DNA of 64,000 bases from Molanna angustata (taxonomy: Eukaryota > Arthropoda > Insecta > Trichoptera > Molannidae), in NCBI GenBank assembly GCA_963576475.1, contig OY754972.1, positions 35,006,556 to 35,070,555 on the forward strand, read 5' to 3'. Position 1 is the first letter of the stretch; every line of letters starts with the position of its first letter. The position numbers were made by a program, and so were the translations under genes. Shown here one piece after another: positions 40,156-50,377 of this stretch. The notes under the pieces were generated by a model. That model ran no database searches. It had not been told where the DNA came from and was given only the letters and a program-made list of their open reading frames with translations.

Positions 40156-42340
40156 AACTTTTGGTCTTGGAGAGATATTATATCGTTATACGGCGCTTAC
40201 ACACCTTTGTTGTTAATATAATTATACTCAACTATTTCAAAATGGAGTTATTATTACCCAATTTTTCAACGGATAATATTAATATATTTTTTGTTTATAC
40301 TATGTTTGTAAATGTATATTTGAATTATGAATATATTTTCAATTATGTTTGGTATGTTTAGTTTGTAATGCTATGAATTAATGCAAAGTCAGATAATATG
40401 TACGGCGCTTGTCAACCCCTATAGCAAGGACATGGCGTATGTTTGTAACTATGTACATTGTTCTTCTATTCTTTAATATTCATCTAGGGAAACTCCATAC
40501 TACGATCGATGTTCTAGCCTTGACATATTTACGAATGTAACCTGGATAATACTGCATATATATTGGAATTGTATGAGTGCATATAAGTAGACCGTATGAA
40601 TACACATATCTATGGTGAAATTGAAAACGCTAGCCTCGTTGGTTTTGAAATGAGGCATACACTATCAAAATACGATAGTAAAATACAAAAAAGAATCCGC
40701 AACGAAATTTATCAACGATTGTGCCGATATTGATAAAAATATTAACTTTAAGTACCTACTTGGTAACAAATAATTTTTATAGCAGCTTTGAAATAAGCCG
40801 ATTTGTTTCTAATGATAATGCTCTTACTCTGAATTCTGGTCCTAAAGGAATGTTCTTTTATCTCCACGCAAAGATTTCAAAAATAGCTTTATAGCACTAT
40901 CTGAGAAAACTTTATTGGAGATACTGACAATGTGGAAATAATAACAATCTTTCCAGTTATTCTAATGACGAATATAATTGATTGATAGAATTAATAGAAT
41001 TGATTCTTTGTTCTGTTTGTAATGTGAAACCTCGCTGCATAGATATAAGTTCTCAAATCTACAACGATACGTATTTATACTTTGTAAACTAGACTGAAAG
41101 TGCGGAAGTATGTATGAACTTGCTTACATTTGGGAAGATTAATAAATTATTATATTAGTACAAAATATCTCAATTTATTGATAAATTATCATTTTATTCA
41201 TATTAATGGAGAAAAAATAAGTAAATTTTGCATAAAAACTATGCGTATCTTCTAATTTAATGAGTAAAAACCATTCTGGAATGTGATGTTCGCAGCAATT
41301 TCGAAAAACTGTCACTTTATTCAATGTCACATCGCAAGTAGTTACTTGGCACAAGTGTTTGTTGCCTGTATTTCACATTTTAAAATGCAAATATTTATTG
41401 ATTACTTTTCATAGTTTCCCATTTGGGAACATTGGGTGGAAACCGCTTAAACCTATAGTTAGGACTGTAGATATACAAGAGATATAAGAAGAATTACTTG
41501 TTTCGAATTTGATCCAATAAAAAACACAATCATTACAAAATCCTTGACTATGCATACACTTTTCCGTAGAAGTGGAAAGAAAAAATACTTAAAAGCAGTA
41601 CAAGTGTGGTATTGTCCATAGAAGATCTTGGCAATAAATAAATTTTGAGGCAACAGTTCAAAACCACTCTCTCTTTGAATTATTCTGTTTGAAAACATTC
41701 TATTTCTTTTGCGATAAAGAGACATAAAGAAGTGAAAACTGATAGGATTTAGTGGAGTAAAGAATAAAGGAAAGTATGAAAGGAGAGTAAATAATAATAC
41801 AAAAAACGCTTCAAAGGTTTGCACTTGGCACAATCCATTGAAGTAAATACGAAAGTGTGTTATGGCGGTTTCACGGTATTTTTGCAAAGAAATCGCAAAA
41901 TATTTTGCTTTTGCATATAGGTAGGTACTCTAGGTACGAAACGAATCGCCTAAAAGTTTAAAAATTCAATTAGTCTTTTATTTGGAACTGAAAACTTTGA
42001 ATAAACACTTCCTGACGAATTTAATAGAAATTAAGATTGCAAAAATAGGTATTTGTGTAAATAAAGAATTGATATTTTTATACAAAAATCAATATAAGAT
42101 TGTTTATCTACATAGATACGAAAATGAATATAAGCTTTTTTAAATAAATCAAACACTTGTTTTTTCTTTCTACATTTATTTTATTCCTCTCCAGGACGAC
42201 CGTTTCGCCTCACAAGGGACGCTTTTTGGGACCACGTTATTCTATATTCACAATATTTCTTTTTAATAAAATAATCAGTAATAATCTATATTCACAATAT
42301 TTCTTTTTAATAAAAATAATCAGTAATACCTACTGAGTTT
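40156..42340. other. Gene-free stretch with a 47 bp tandem duplication
   Basis: TCTATATTCACAATATTTCT, TTTTAATAAA, ATAATCAGTAATA occurs twice at 42,241-42,330. The minus-strand frame 41,459-41,887 (142 residues) shows no domain, no signal peptide and no splice context that I trust. No other gene seen. Confidence 0.4.
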
Positions 42341-42343
42341 ATT

Positions 42344-42488
42344 TTACAGAATGAATATTATGTCCTTGAATATAGTAAATATAGGCAGATCCCTATAGTG
42401 AACGAAACGATCTAGGCGAGATTCAAACCATATATTCGTCCACTGATTGTTAATCCAGCGCGCTAGTCGCTCTATCATCGACCCATCT
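42344..42488 (-). mobile_element. SINE-A copy 4 (degenerate)
   Basis: The minus strand shows GGGTCGATGATAGAGCGACT, AGCGCGCTGGATTAACAATC, AGTGGACG and TTTGAATCTCGCCTAGATCG, then TTTCGTTCACTATAGGGATC. The tRNA part is recognisable with several changes in box A and box B. The anticodon loop is altered. Confidence 0.78.
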
Positions 42489-43984
42489 ATAGATTAATTG
42501 GCACATTCAGTAGGAAGTATTTAATTCATACACATTACCTACTCTTCAAATTAACGTTCCACGGATCGCTATTATTTGTGTATATGTATTTACCTGATTC
42601 TAATACTAAAATTGCTCCAACCCATATTTCGTTGGTAGCATCAATTATTAAGAGACTTAGGCAGCCGCGCAGTTTAATTATTATTGAAACAATCATGTTT
42701 CTGTGTGTTTCTCTATTAAGACATTGTTCATAGATTACCTTTCCACAATGCTGAACGAGGTTTGGGAAAGACGTTAAGCTAATATGATTCTAAATACTCC
42801 GTGGGGATCTTTAAAGGGAGTCTCAATGTGTTATCCAATGAAGTAGATACCTAAGGATAATATTATATCTCATATAAGTAAATGGGTTGTTATGTAAGAA
42901 ACGGCTTTCTATGATCTAATGCGACATTAGGTGCTTGTGATACAAATTAGGTACATTGATATCAGTGTATTAAAGATTATCGTGACTTACTTATAATCTT
43001 AGAAAATAATGCCAGGATTAATTATTATTTCGTAGTGATATCACGAATCAAAATCTTTCAAGTATATTAACTATGTAGATATTAAATCACGTAGGTACCT
43101 ACCGTCTTCAAAGAATATTTAACATTAACTTTTTTTTAAGATCATTGATTGCTCATTGTTCATTCATATTTATGCAATCTAGTTCATTCTGGACATTCGA
43201 AGCAATTTCGACCTACCCCATTCCATTCGGAAAGCTTGTTGCTCTGTTCATTCTGGATAATTGTTTTATTTTTCAGTTATGTATTTTCTTCTAACAAAAT
43301 ATATTTTATTTGGATGTAGATGAAAATGAAAAAGCTGATTATCATAATAATGTGATGGTTATATTTTATTTATTAATCTATTAGAAAAAACCTATCACTT
43401 CTCAACATTCTCACGATACAAGATACAGACATCAATTAATCACTCCGAAAACAAACACTACATACGGACAAAGACATTAACAATATTTGGGTCCAAAGAT
43501 CCTAAATATAGTTGCAAAAGATATAACGAACATACATTTAATAGAAAACACAAGACTTAAACATATAAAACAAACATGGTTATATCAAAGGGATCAACTA
43601 TTGTCAGTAAAATCTCAATTAATATCAACATACACGACAAAACTACTAACATAGAACTTAGTAAGTGGACTATGGGCTACACAATCATTCTATATAACAG
43701 CTTACAATGATTTGGTAATTAATATTATTAACTAGTCTACACCTCGGAACACGCCTGGCCTAGTGAGGTGGTACAAACAAAACCAATTTATTTGTTATAT
43801 TGCTAAGTTGAAAAAATATAACTTTTTGTTATTTTTAATAAAAAAAATACATTTGTACTATTTAAATGTCATTGAAGAAATAAATTATAATTGATGTAAG
43901 TTGATCGGGTATGATGGACATCTTGGATAGAAAAGTAAGTATTTCGAAGAATCTCGCATTATAACAAGCTTTATGATATTTATC
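42489..43984. other. Gene-free stretch
   Basis: AT-rich; no gene or known repeat recognised. Confidence 0.4.
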
Positions 43985-43989
43985 ATGTT

Positions 43990-44275
43990 CCCAGACTCTC
44001 AATCCATCTAAGACTCCAAAATTGAGAAGGATCGGACACGTGCACAGAATGCCAAGCACACGAGTACCAAAGAAGGTTCTAGCAGGAAATCCGTGGGGTA
44101 AACGGAAAGTTGGCAGACCCAAGCTGAGATGAGAGGATGATGTCAGGAAGAACGCAAGATAACTGCAGCAAGTGTCAGTCTGGGAGAGACGACCGAGGAT
44201 AGAGGGCAATGGAGACTGAAGAGGGTCAAGATTATCAAAAACTTGCCGCTAAGCATAATGGAAAATACAAATACG
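43990..44275 (+). pseudogene. LINE tail, second copy of the 7,083-7,306 type
   Basis: The plus strand reads PKLRRIGHVHRMPSTRVPKK, VLAGNPWGKRKVGRPKLR, a stop, EDDVRKNAR, then drifts (WERRPRIEGNGD). The first part covers the very junction that is interrupted in the 4.56-7.32 kb element (LR..GHVHRMP). It therefore shows the uninterrupted family sequence there. Several stops. Confidence 0.82.
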
Positions 44276-44715
44276 TCGTTGTTTTATTTCGTTGTTTATA
44301 TAAAATTATTTTATTTAAGTAAGGTGTCAGAATTAGAATAGAAGTACCTATGTAGGTATGTAGACTGAAATATTTATTTATTTTTTGGGAAGCTACAGCT
44401 CATTTACAGTTTATTGATACATTATTATTTTTACAGTGTTAGAGCCAAAAAAAGCATTCCATCAACATAATATAAAAACAAATAATAGTTTACAAGCCAA
44501 AAACATTGAAACACACCTTCATACACACTCATACACACCATCACACACACATACATACATACACATACATACATACATACACACATATATACAATAACTA
44601 AGGAAGGGAAGAGAAAGGAGAGAAGAGAGACTAGGAGAACAGGATAGAGGGATATTGGTTGAGCATCACCTTCAGAACATCATGTCTAAATCTATAATAT
44701 TTCGCGTTGAATATT
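44276..44715. other. Spacer with (CA)/(CATA)n and purine-rich tract
   Basis: A CA/CATA microsatellite at 44,515-44,592 is followed by a purine-rich stretch (GGAAGGGAAGAGAAAGGAGA) at 44,603-44,655. No gene. Confidence 0.7.
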
Positions 44716-44893
44716 ATTTATTTATTTATTTTGTTGATTCTCGGGTAACTAACAGGTACTATGTCAAATATTAATTTAACACGCACCCAATAACAAGTTG
44801 CCACATTCTGGAGACTTACGATATTAATCGTCTCACAGATCCAGACTGAAAACACAATTGAAAAGTGTGTCTCCACCGGGAATCGAACCCGGG
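44716..44893 (-). mobile_element. SINE-B copy 3 (head truncated)
   Basis: The minus strand starts inside box B (CTCCCGGGTTCGATTCCCGG) and keeps the whole body, the AGTTACCCGAGAATC end and an (AAAT)n tail (plus-strand 44,716-44,732). The D and anticodon arms are missing, as in a 5'-truncated retrocopy. Confidence 0.9.
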
Positions 44894-45244
44894 AGATATT
44901 ATGTCTATCTCAGCTGAGAATGTATTGTTGTATTGGCTGCATATGCAAGTAACTGTGTAATTTTTCCTGATATTTGTTCTTCTTGTTGGAATATGAAGTA
45001 ATTGAGGTCTGCGAACCATTCTACCTGGAAATCCTGATATTTGAAAATCTTTGTGAAATATTATACTTTACATAGGTGACATATCTTGCGCTCAACGACC
45101 ACAATGCGTTAAAATTTCGCAAGTTTATCCACAATAGGTACATAGGTACAATCATTTTCCCAAACCAACTACAGACACTTAAGTTTCAACATGGATAGAA
45201 TTAAAATTACATAAAATTATTTCGAACTTAAAATTTATAATTAA
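44894..45244. other. Gene-free spacer
   Basis: AT-rich; nothing recognised. Confidence 0.4.
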
Positions 45245-45247
45245 AAC

Positions 45248-45345
45248 TAGTTGGATGGAACACATTAGATCCAACTGTCGATGGCGATAGTATGTAGAGT
45301 TGAAGAATACGTACCAAACTATAAAATCTTAAATAAAATTATTCC
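45248..45345 (-). repeat. Rep-A end fragment
   Basis: ACTAGTTGGATGGAACACAT, AGATCCAACTGTCGATGGCG, TAGAGTTGAAGAATACGTAC and CAAACTATAAAATC: the TIR plus the next 40 bp only. Confidence 0.85.
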
Positions 45346-45454
45346 ATATTTATGAACTTCTTTTGATTATAACATTTCAACGAGAAGAAAACTTGGAAAA
45401 GGGATTCCTCGATTTATTTATAAAATAATATAGATTATTGATAACAATAAAATT

Positions 45455-45735
45455 TATTTAGGTTTGTCATTGTGGCGTGCAGAGAGTGCCAGTCCCACAC
45501 ACTTACCCCCAGCCGAGGAGATGTCAGTGGGACACAACTTACCATATATAACATGGAGGGCACTCAACAGATTAAGAACAGGCGTCACCAGCTGCTACAG
45601 TAACCTCAAAAAATGGGGCTACAGGGAGGAAGATACCTGTGAGTGTGGCACAGTGCAGGACAACTCGCACCTTCACTCATGCCCCTTGATTGGAGTTACA
45701 TGTGCACATGAAGACACCGTGACAGCGTAGGAAAG
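45455..45735 (+). pseudogene. LINE protein C-terminal fragment with zinc-like motif
   Basis: Residues include HNLPYITWRALNRLRTGVTS, CYSNLKKWGYREEDTCECGT and QDNSHLHSCPL. LNRLRTG followed by KWG, then C.CG ... HL...CPL, is the conserved CxC-H-C end of several LINE ORF2 proteins (jockey/R1-like and related). About 85 residues, 5' truncated, lost after CPL. Confidence 0.72.
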
Positions 45736-46118
45736 CGGCATACGGGTGGCCGAGCACTGGAGGTTTCTAATTTGATGGTGTTCCGGACATGGAAAGGGGG
45801 GATTTAGGTTATTTGAGCCATTAAAAAACATAAAAATTGGAGCGTATTTATTGTGATAGTTTACTCGATATTATGAACGGAACCGATTTTTTATAGCGTT
45901 CTTCTTTATTTTACAATAGGGAACATTTCCAACTAAAGCGTTTCAAAATTAAAAAAAAAAACCTTTTCTCGACCCACCCTTCCTACTTCAGACGTCAAGT
46001 AAATAACGACATCCAGGAATATGTTTTCTTAAATTCTCTGAAACTTGTGTAATGCTTAAAAGTACAAAAAAAAAATCAAGTACTTACATCACTCTTATAA
46101 TTAATGGTTTGTACTTAC
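45736..46118. other. Intronic or intergenic spacer
   Basis: No repeat recognised. If the Nmdar2 exon is real, this is its downstream intron and starts with a consensus donor at 46,118-46,113 on the minus strand. Confidence 0.5.
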
Positions 46119-46348
46119 TCGGCTATGTCATGATCTGAAGCTACTCGGCAATGCACACCTCGATCCATCGAGCACTTCCCGGTAACCGGATCCGGAGGAG
46201 CAAGGTTTATGTACGGAGGCTCCTCCAAAAACGTGATCCGAAGGTGAAATTTTTCCGGAACTCCTTGAGGCGGTGTGTGAGAGTTGCCCGGCCACACGAT
46301 GTCCTTGATGTCGAGACCTTCCTTCTGCCACGACTTCCAAACACCAAT
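46119..46348 (-). CDS. Nmdar2: NMDA-type glutamate receptor subunit 2, S1 exon
   Basis: A 230 bp exon on the minus strand encodes [20 protein letters not shown], then [38 protein letters not shown] and [30 protein letters not shown](P/A)PY is the beginning of the ligand-binding S1 lobe of GluN2-type subunits, just after the amino-terminal domain. The acceptor (TTGTTTTTTTTTTATTTAAAG) and the donor (GA then GTAAGTAC) are excellent. It starts in phase 0 and leaves two bases. Base composition is clearly richer in GC than its surroundings. Known role: subunit of a ligand-gated cation channel at synapses. No other exon of the gene was recognised, so introns must be large. Confidence 0.85.
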
Positions 46349-46404
46349 CTTTAAATAAAAAAAAAACAAAATAATAAATTGTTGATCGATTATTTCAAAT
46401 ACAG

Positions 46405-46795
46405 ATCTGATAAGAAAATTTATGCCTTTGAGATGAGGTACTGGAAGAAAATATTGCGCATCCCATGGACAACCAAAAGAACATGTGTCCATTCTGGATG
46501 AACTTGATAATAATATTAAGGATTATCTGTCAAACATGTGCTATTAATAGACGTATTCTTCAGTTCCTTGGACACATCGCTAGAGGAGAACTAAACAGCA
46601 TCGAGAAGCTTGTTGCGATGGGCAATGTAGGAAGACGAAAAACTCGTAATTCTGGAATGGGAACTTCAGTAACTGGTGTTCTACATTCTGCCGAGAACAG
46701 AAAAGCTTGAAGACGGGCCATACAAAGAGCAATTGACTACAGCCGCCACTCGCATGTGGAAAAGGATGAGAGAAAGAAATCACACATAATACCTA
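46405..46795 (+). pseudogene. LINE RT tail fragment next to Nmdar2 exon
   Basis: The plus strand gives [20 protein letters not shown], a frame slip, NRRILQFLGHIARGELNSIE, KLVAMGNVGRRKTRN, a slip, then SAENRKA, a stop, RRAIQRAID. The order AFE.W.YRR.LRI.W..., R.L.F.GHI.R, LEKL...G...GRR..GR and R..W are those of an endonuclease/RT LINE tail. It lies about 60 bp upstream of the exon acceptor and in antisense to the gene. Confidence 0.78.
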
Positions 46796-47425
46796 CCTAT
46801 AATGAACGATAAATTTTAGAAAAAAATTACATTCATCCATACCAAAATCCATATTTTAGGAAAAGTTGATATAAGAACATGAGGAAAAGTACCTTCATAT
46901 ATGTATATTAATTATTTTTAACCGACCGGTGATTTTTTGTATGTTAAGCGGCAATTTTTTACGTCGTTGTCCGATTTCTATGATTTTTTTAATGATTCAG
47001 CATGTTCTTGTCTGCCGAAACATGGTACAGGGATGTAATGAGGAAGACTTGGTTTTGGAAAATGACGTGACAATTGCTGCTAATACGTATTGGAAAGGAA
47101 ATGCCTTATTCGTATGTCCGGACACGTTAAGTGTTTTATTAATTCAAGTTAAAAAATATATGTTTTGATTCCAAAGTAAGCTATTTAATAGTTTTAATTT
47201 AAAAACTAACGATACAGACATTATTGCAAAATTATGACTTAAATCGATAAATGTTTTTAAGTCTCATTCGTTCTTTGTGATGGGTAGGTACCTATATATG
47301 TATAATTATATTGTATCAGATATGTTTCCCCAAACAGGAAATATTTTAGGAATGACGAGTGCAGGAAACACCGGAAAATGAAAATTGGTATCAGGATAGC
47401 AGGAAACTGTCAACATACAATTGTA
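46796..47425. other. Gene-free spacer
   Basis: No recognised repeat. The open frame at 46,929-47,168 begins in poly-T-rich sequence and shows no motif. Confidence 0.4.
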
Positions 47426-47429
47426 TGAT

Positions 47430-47690
47430 AAAAATAGTTGCATGTAATTCATGAGACCCAACTGTCGATGGCGATAGTATGTATACTTGAAGAATACGTA
47501 CCAACTTTAAACACTTAAATTTTTAAATATTTTAAGATATTTTGTTATCTATATAAAACATGTAGGTATGTCTTGTTTCCTACCTAGAGTATGAAAACAG
47601 CATGATGGTCTGTATGTATGTATGTTTGGAGATTAAGTACCTATCAAACTATCGAGTCCCCGTAGGTTTAAGCGAGTATTAGCTATACAT
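47430..47690 (-). repeat. Rep-A copy (one end)
   Basis: ATAGTTGCATGTAATTCATG, AGACCCAACTGTCGATGGCG, TTGAAGAATACGTACC, AAACATGTAGGTATG, CCTACCTAGAGTATGAAAAC, AGCATGATGGTCTGTATGTA and CTATCGAGTCCCCGTAG. Same block order as other copies. Confidence 0.85.
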
Positions 47691-48365
47691 ATTTGCAAAA
47701 TCAGAAAAGAATCAAATGAGTACTTTAGTCTATTTATAATCGATAAAGTAAAATAAACACGTCGTACATAGCACAGAGCACACAGCACATAGCACACAAA
47801 CACAGATACATTGTGATAAAACTTTCAGAATACAAACTCAGCATGACACTAGTTGATAATCTGCAATAAAAAAAAATATCCTTTAAAATTGCGAAATCAT
47901 AACTCCCCACTATATACCATCTTGGGTTAGAGAGGATTTAAAATATCGCTGAACATAAATAATTGTACCTATTGATAATCTCCTCCGCTTTTGGAAGAAA
48001 AATGTTCATACCTATCATTAATACTATCTACTGAGCAATAATAATATGTCTTTCTTTTGTTTTTGAACCTTAATCTATGTAAAGTAAATTTTATTAATAA
48101 GAAAGTATAAAAAGGATACATTTTGACATATTATAAAAAAAATATAAATTACAAATAAATTTGAAAATCTCCCCGAAAAGAAGGTAACCTTGTGCTTCGG
48201 GGAGGAGTTCACAAAACTTAAATTTAACAAGGTACATAAAATACATAGAAGGAGTCTACAGTAAGGTACACAAAACATCAGAGTTCATAAAAAAAATATT
48301 ATTTTAAGTTACAAAAGTGGAAAAATAAATAAAAAAGCTAACAATTAATAAAGATATACACACAC
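47691..48365. other. Gene-free spacer
   Basis: Short AGCACA/CACAGC repeats at 47,768-47,805. The minus-strand frame 48,075-48,278 is not convincing. Confidence 0.4.
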
Positions 48366-48496
48366 GGAAAAAAAATTTCAAAAAATTTCTTCAGTCAAGA
48401 ATATTTTTTCATATATAACGAAAATAATATTCTCTCAAATTAAGATTTTTTTATTTATAATATACACTTAACGTAGTTTACACCACTTGACTATGA

Positions 48497-48556
48497 GTAC
48501 TAACTTCTACCGGTTTCAAAAACTTTAAATGTTTTCTTCGTCAGGAAGACTTACGT
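48497..48556 (-). ncRNA. Hammerhead-ribozyme-like motif (inverted arm)
   Basis: The minus strand reads CTTC, CTGACGA (core), AGAAAACATTTAAAGTTTTT (stem II region), GAAAC, then CGGTA with the palindrome ACCGGT forming the minimal stem III and GUA as the cleavage triplet, then GAAG pairing back to CTTC as stem I. All strictly conserved core positions I can check are present. Confidence 0.6.
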
Positions 48557-49111
48557 ACTAAAAATTAAAAATCAAATATAGACTGTTGTTAGGTTTAAAG
48601 TTGTGGGAGGAGTCAATTTTAGAAAGTAGTGGGGCGGAACGGTAAACATAAGTGACACTGGGTGGTTCAAAAAAATTTTTTAGTTATAAAAATATTTTCT
48701 ATTTTATTAATTAATCGGGAATGTATTTAGAATCGGGTTGTTTGGGAAGTTTAATTGTTTATTTATTAAACTTTGTTTATTATTAACACTTTTTCTTATT
48801 TCTAAAATTTCTAGATCTGCTAATTTTAAATTTGAGTAACCTGTATGCATAATGTAGAAATTTTAGAAATAAGAAAAAGTGTTAATAATAAACAAAGTAT
48901 AATAAATAACCAATTAAACTTCCCAAACAACCCGATTCTAAATACAATCCCGATTAATTAATAAAATAGAAAATATTTTTATAACTAAAAAAATTTTTTG
49001 AACCACCCAGTGTCACTTATGTTTACCGTTCCGCCCCACTACTTTCTAAAATTGACTCCTCCCACAACTTTAAATCTAACAACAGTCTATATTTTATTTT
49101 TAATTTTTAGT

Positions 49112-49172
49112 ACGTAGCTTCCTGACGAAGAAAACATTTAAAGTTTTTGAAACCGGTAGAAGTTAGTACTCA
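49112..49172 (+). ncRNA. Hammerhead-ribozyme-like motif (sense arm)
   Basis: The plus strand has CTTC at 49,118-49,121, CTGACGA at 49,122-49,128, a stem II region, GAAAC at 49,149-49,153, CGGTA (GUA cleavage site) and GAAG at 49,159-49,162. TAC/GTA further out can extend stem I after an internal loop. The very short palindromic stem III is the form reported for hammerheads of Penelope-like elements, where two copies pair. It lies about 60-110 nt upstream of the ATG at 49,222. Confidence 0.65.
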
Positions 49173-49439
49173 TAGTTAAGTGGTGTAAACTACGTTAAGT
49201 GTATATTATAAATAATTTATAATGTCGCCACAAAGTTATTTTCCTAACATTAACGATATAAGATTTTTTTGTTTTATCACAAAACAGTATTTTCTTAATT
49301 CAAATAAATTTGTTTGAATTAAGAAAATATTGTTTTGAGATAAAACAAAAAATCTTAATTTGAGAGAATATTATTTTCGTTATATGTATATGAAAAAATA
49401 TTCTTGACTGAAGAAAACTTTTTTTTCTGTGCAGGACTT

Positions 49440-49925
49440 CACACACACAATATGTACATACACTAAAATTAATACATTCATATGGTACAATGAGGAGGAA
49501 ATTATTTTAACTTTTTTTTAAAAGTTGACAAGTTGTCAGTATTATTCAATTTTATATTTCTATCCAGTTCATTGTACCATTTTACACCCATGAATGAATA
49601 ATGGCTCTGTCCCAACTTCGTGAACCTCATGTGGAGTCTTATATAGCCCTCAAGTTGTAGTCTAGGAGTTACATACAATAAGTCATTATTTGCCCCATTA
49701 ACAATCAACTCTTTGACCACCTGACAGATAGCCACTTTCTTGTTTATATTCTGTACCGAAGGGACAGGCAGTTCACTGTACAATTGGCTAGTACTGTAGT
49801 CACGTGGTTTTCTGAGGATTATTTTAAAGACACTTCTCTGGGCTATATATAAAGGACATAAGGTGGTCACATATTAAGCTCCTCCCCATGCTATTATTCC
49901 GTAGCGCAGGAGGGTTTGATATGTA
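49440..49925 (-). pseudogene. CR1/L2-like LINE ORF2 C-terminal fragment
   Basis: The minus strand reads YQTLLRYGIIAWGGA, a stop, TTLCPLYIAQRSVFKIILRK, PRDYSTSQLYSELPVPSVQN, MRFTKLGQSHYSFMGVKWYN and ELDRNIKLNN...LSTFKKKLK, then a natural stop at 49,502. The order YG...WGG, L...Q....K.I..., G...YNELP..IK and FK..LK equals the end of the intact LINE at 32,760-33,208. The 3' UTR runs to about 49,440. One stop and 5' truncation. Confidence 0.85.
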
Positions 49926-50298
49926 ATTAATTAATTGAAAACAAAACATACACAAAAATAATTTATATAGGTACCTACAAACTGAATGTTTCTCATTAAA
50001 ACAACTCTGACGTCATAGCAGGTAGGTACCTACTATCAGGTATCAGGTCTTTCATTCATTCATATCATCACGACATATCACACTATGTATGGTAACCAGC
50101 GACATGTGTGCACTGCCTTATAAAATAAAGTACGACAAATGCGTGTATAGTGTATACCCACACACCAGTCTCGTCTCACCTAAAATGGCACTACATTCAG
50201 AATAGATGGTGAACCTTATTGCTGAAGTATGTGAGAGATGTTATTTTGCCCGTTGTATTTTCGATTAGGTACTTACCCGGCTCTTAAAGGATACCTAA
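49926..50298. other. Gene-free spacer
   Basis: AT-rich. The piece 50,100-50,200 (GACAAATGCGTGTATAGTGT, ACCCACACACCAG) resembles 28,403-28,435. No gene. Confidence 0.4.
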
Positions 50299-50377
50299 GG
50301 GGCAAGTCAGGTCAAACGGTGAAATTACAACTCTCATTATTATCCATATGATGGATATAATTATCATATGTTAGGAT

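Larger units (their letters stand above)
48453..49258 (+). mobile_element. PLE-like twin-pLTR insertion 3 (806 bp)
   Basis: Bounded by the perfect 12 bp repeat TAAGATTTTTTT (48,441-48,452 and 49,259-49,270). The inside is an inverted arm 48,453-48,813, a 41 nt loop, and a sense arm 48,855-49,213. After the sense arm comes TTTATAATG (ATG at 49,222) and 12 open codons, MSPQSYFPNIND, up to the duplication. Each arm carries one hammerhead-like motif. The plan (inverted partial repeat, sense partial repeat, ORF start) matches insertions 1 and 2. Assignment to Penelope-like elements rests on the hammerhead plus the partial inverted terminal repeats. Confidence 0.78.
48366..49434. mobile_element. 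Palindromic MITE split by PLE-like insertion 3
   Basis: The outer arms are CTTCAGTCAAGAATATTTTT, CGAAAATAATATTCTCTCAA, ATTAAGATTTTTTT on the left and their inverse at 49,346-49,434. If the 48,453-49,258 insert and one copy of its 12 bp duplication are removed, the two sides join. They form a continuous palindrome of about 260 bp centred on CAAATAAATTTG (about 49,304-49,315). That continuity shows the order of insertion. Confidence 0.78.

Noticed and set aside
41459..41887. 142-residue minus-strand open frame
   Set aside because: Rich in F, L and Y from AT-rich sequence, no domain, no plausible start or splice context.
33880..48690. Shared GGGTGGTTCAAAA in the TIR element (33,877) and PLE-like insertion (48,660) as proof of common origin
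   Set aside because: Only about 13 bp agree and the neighbouring sequence does not; likely coincidence.
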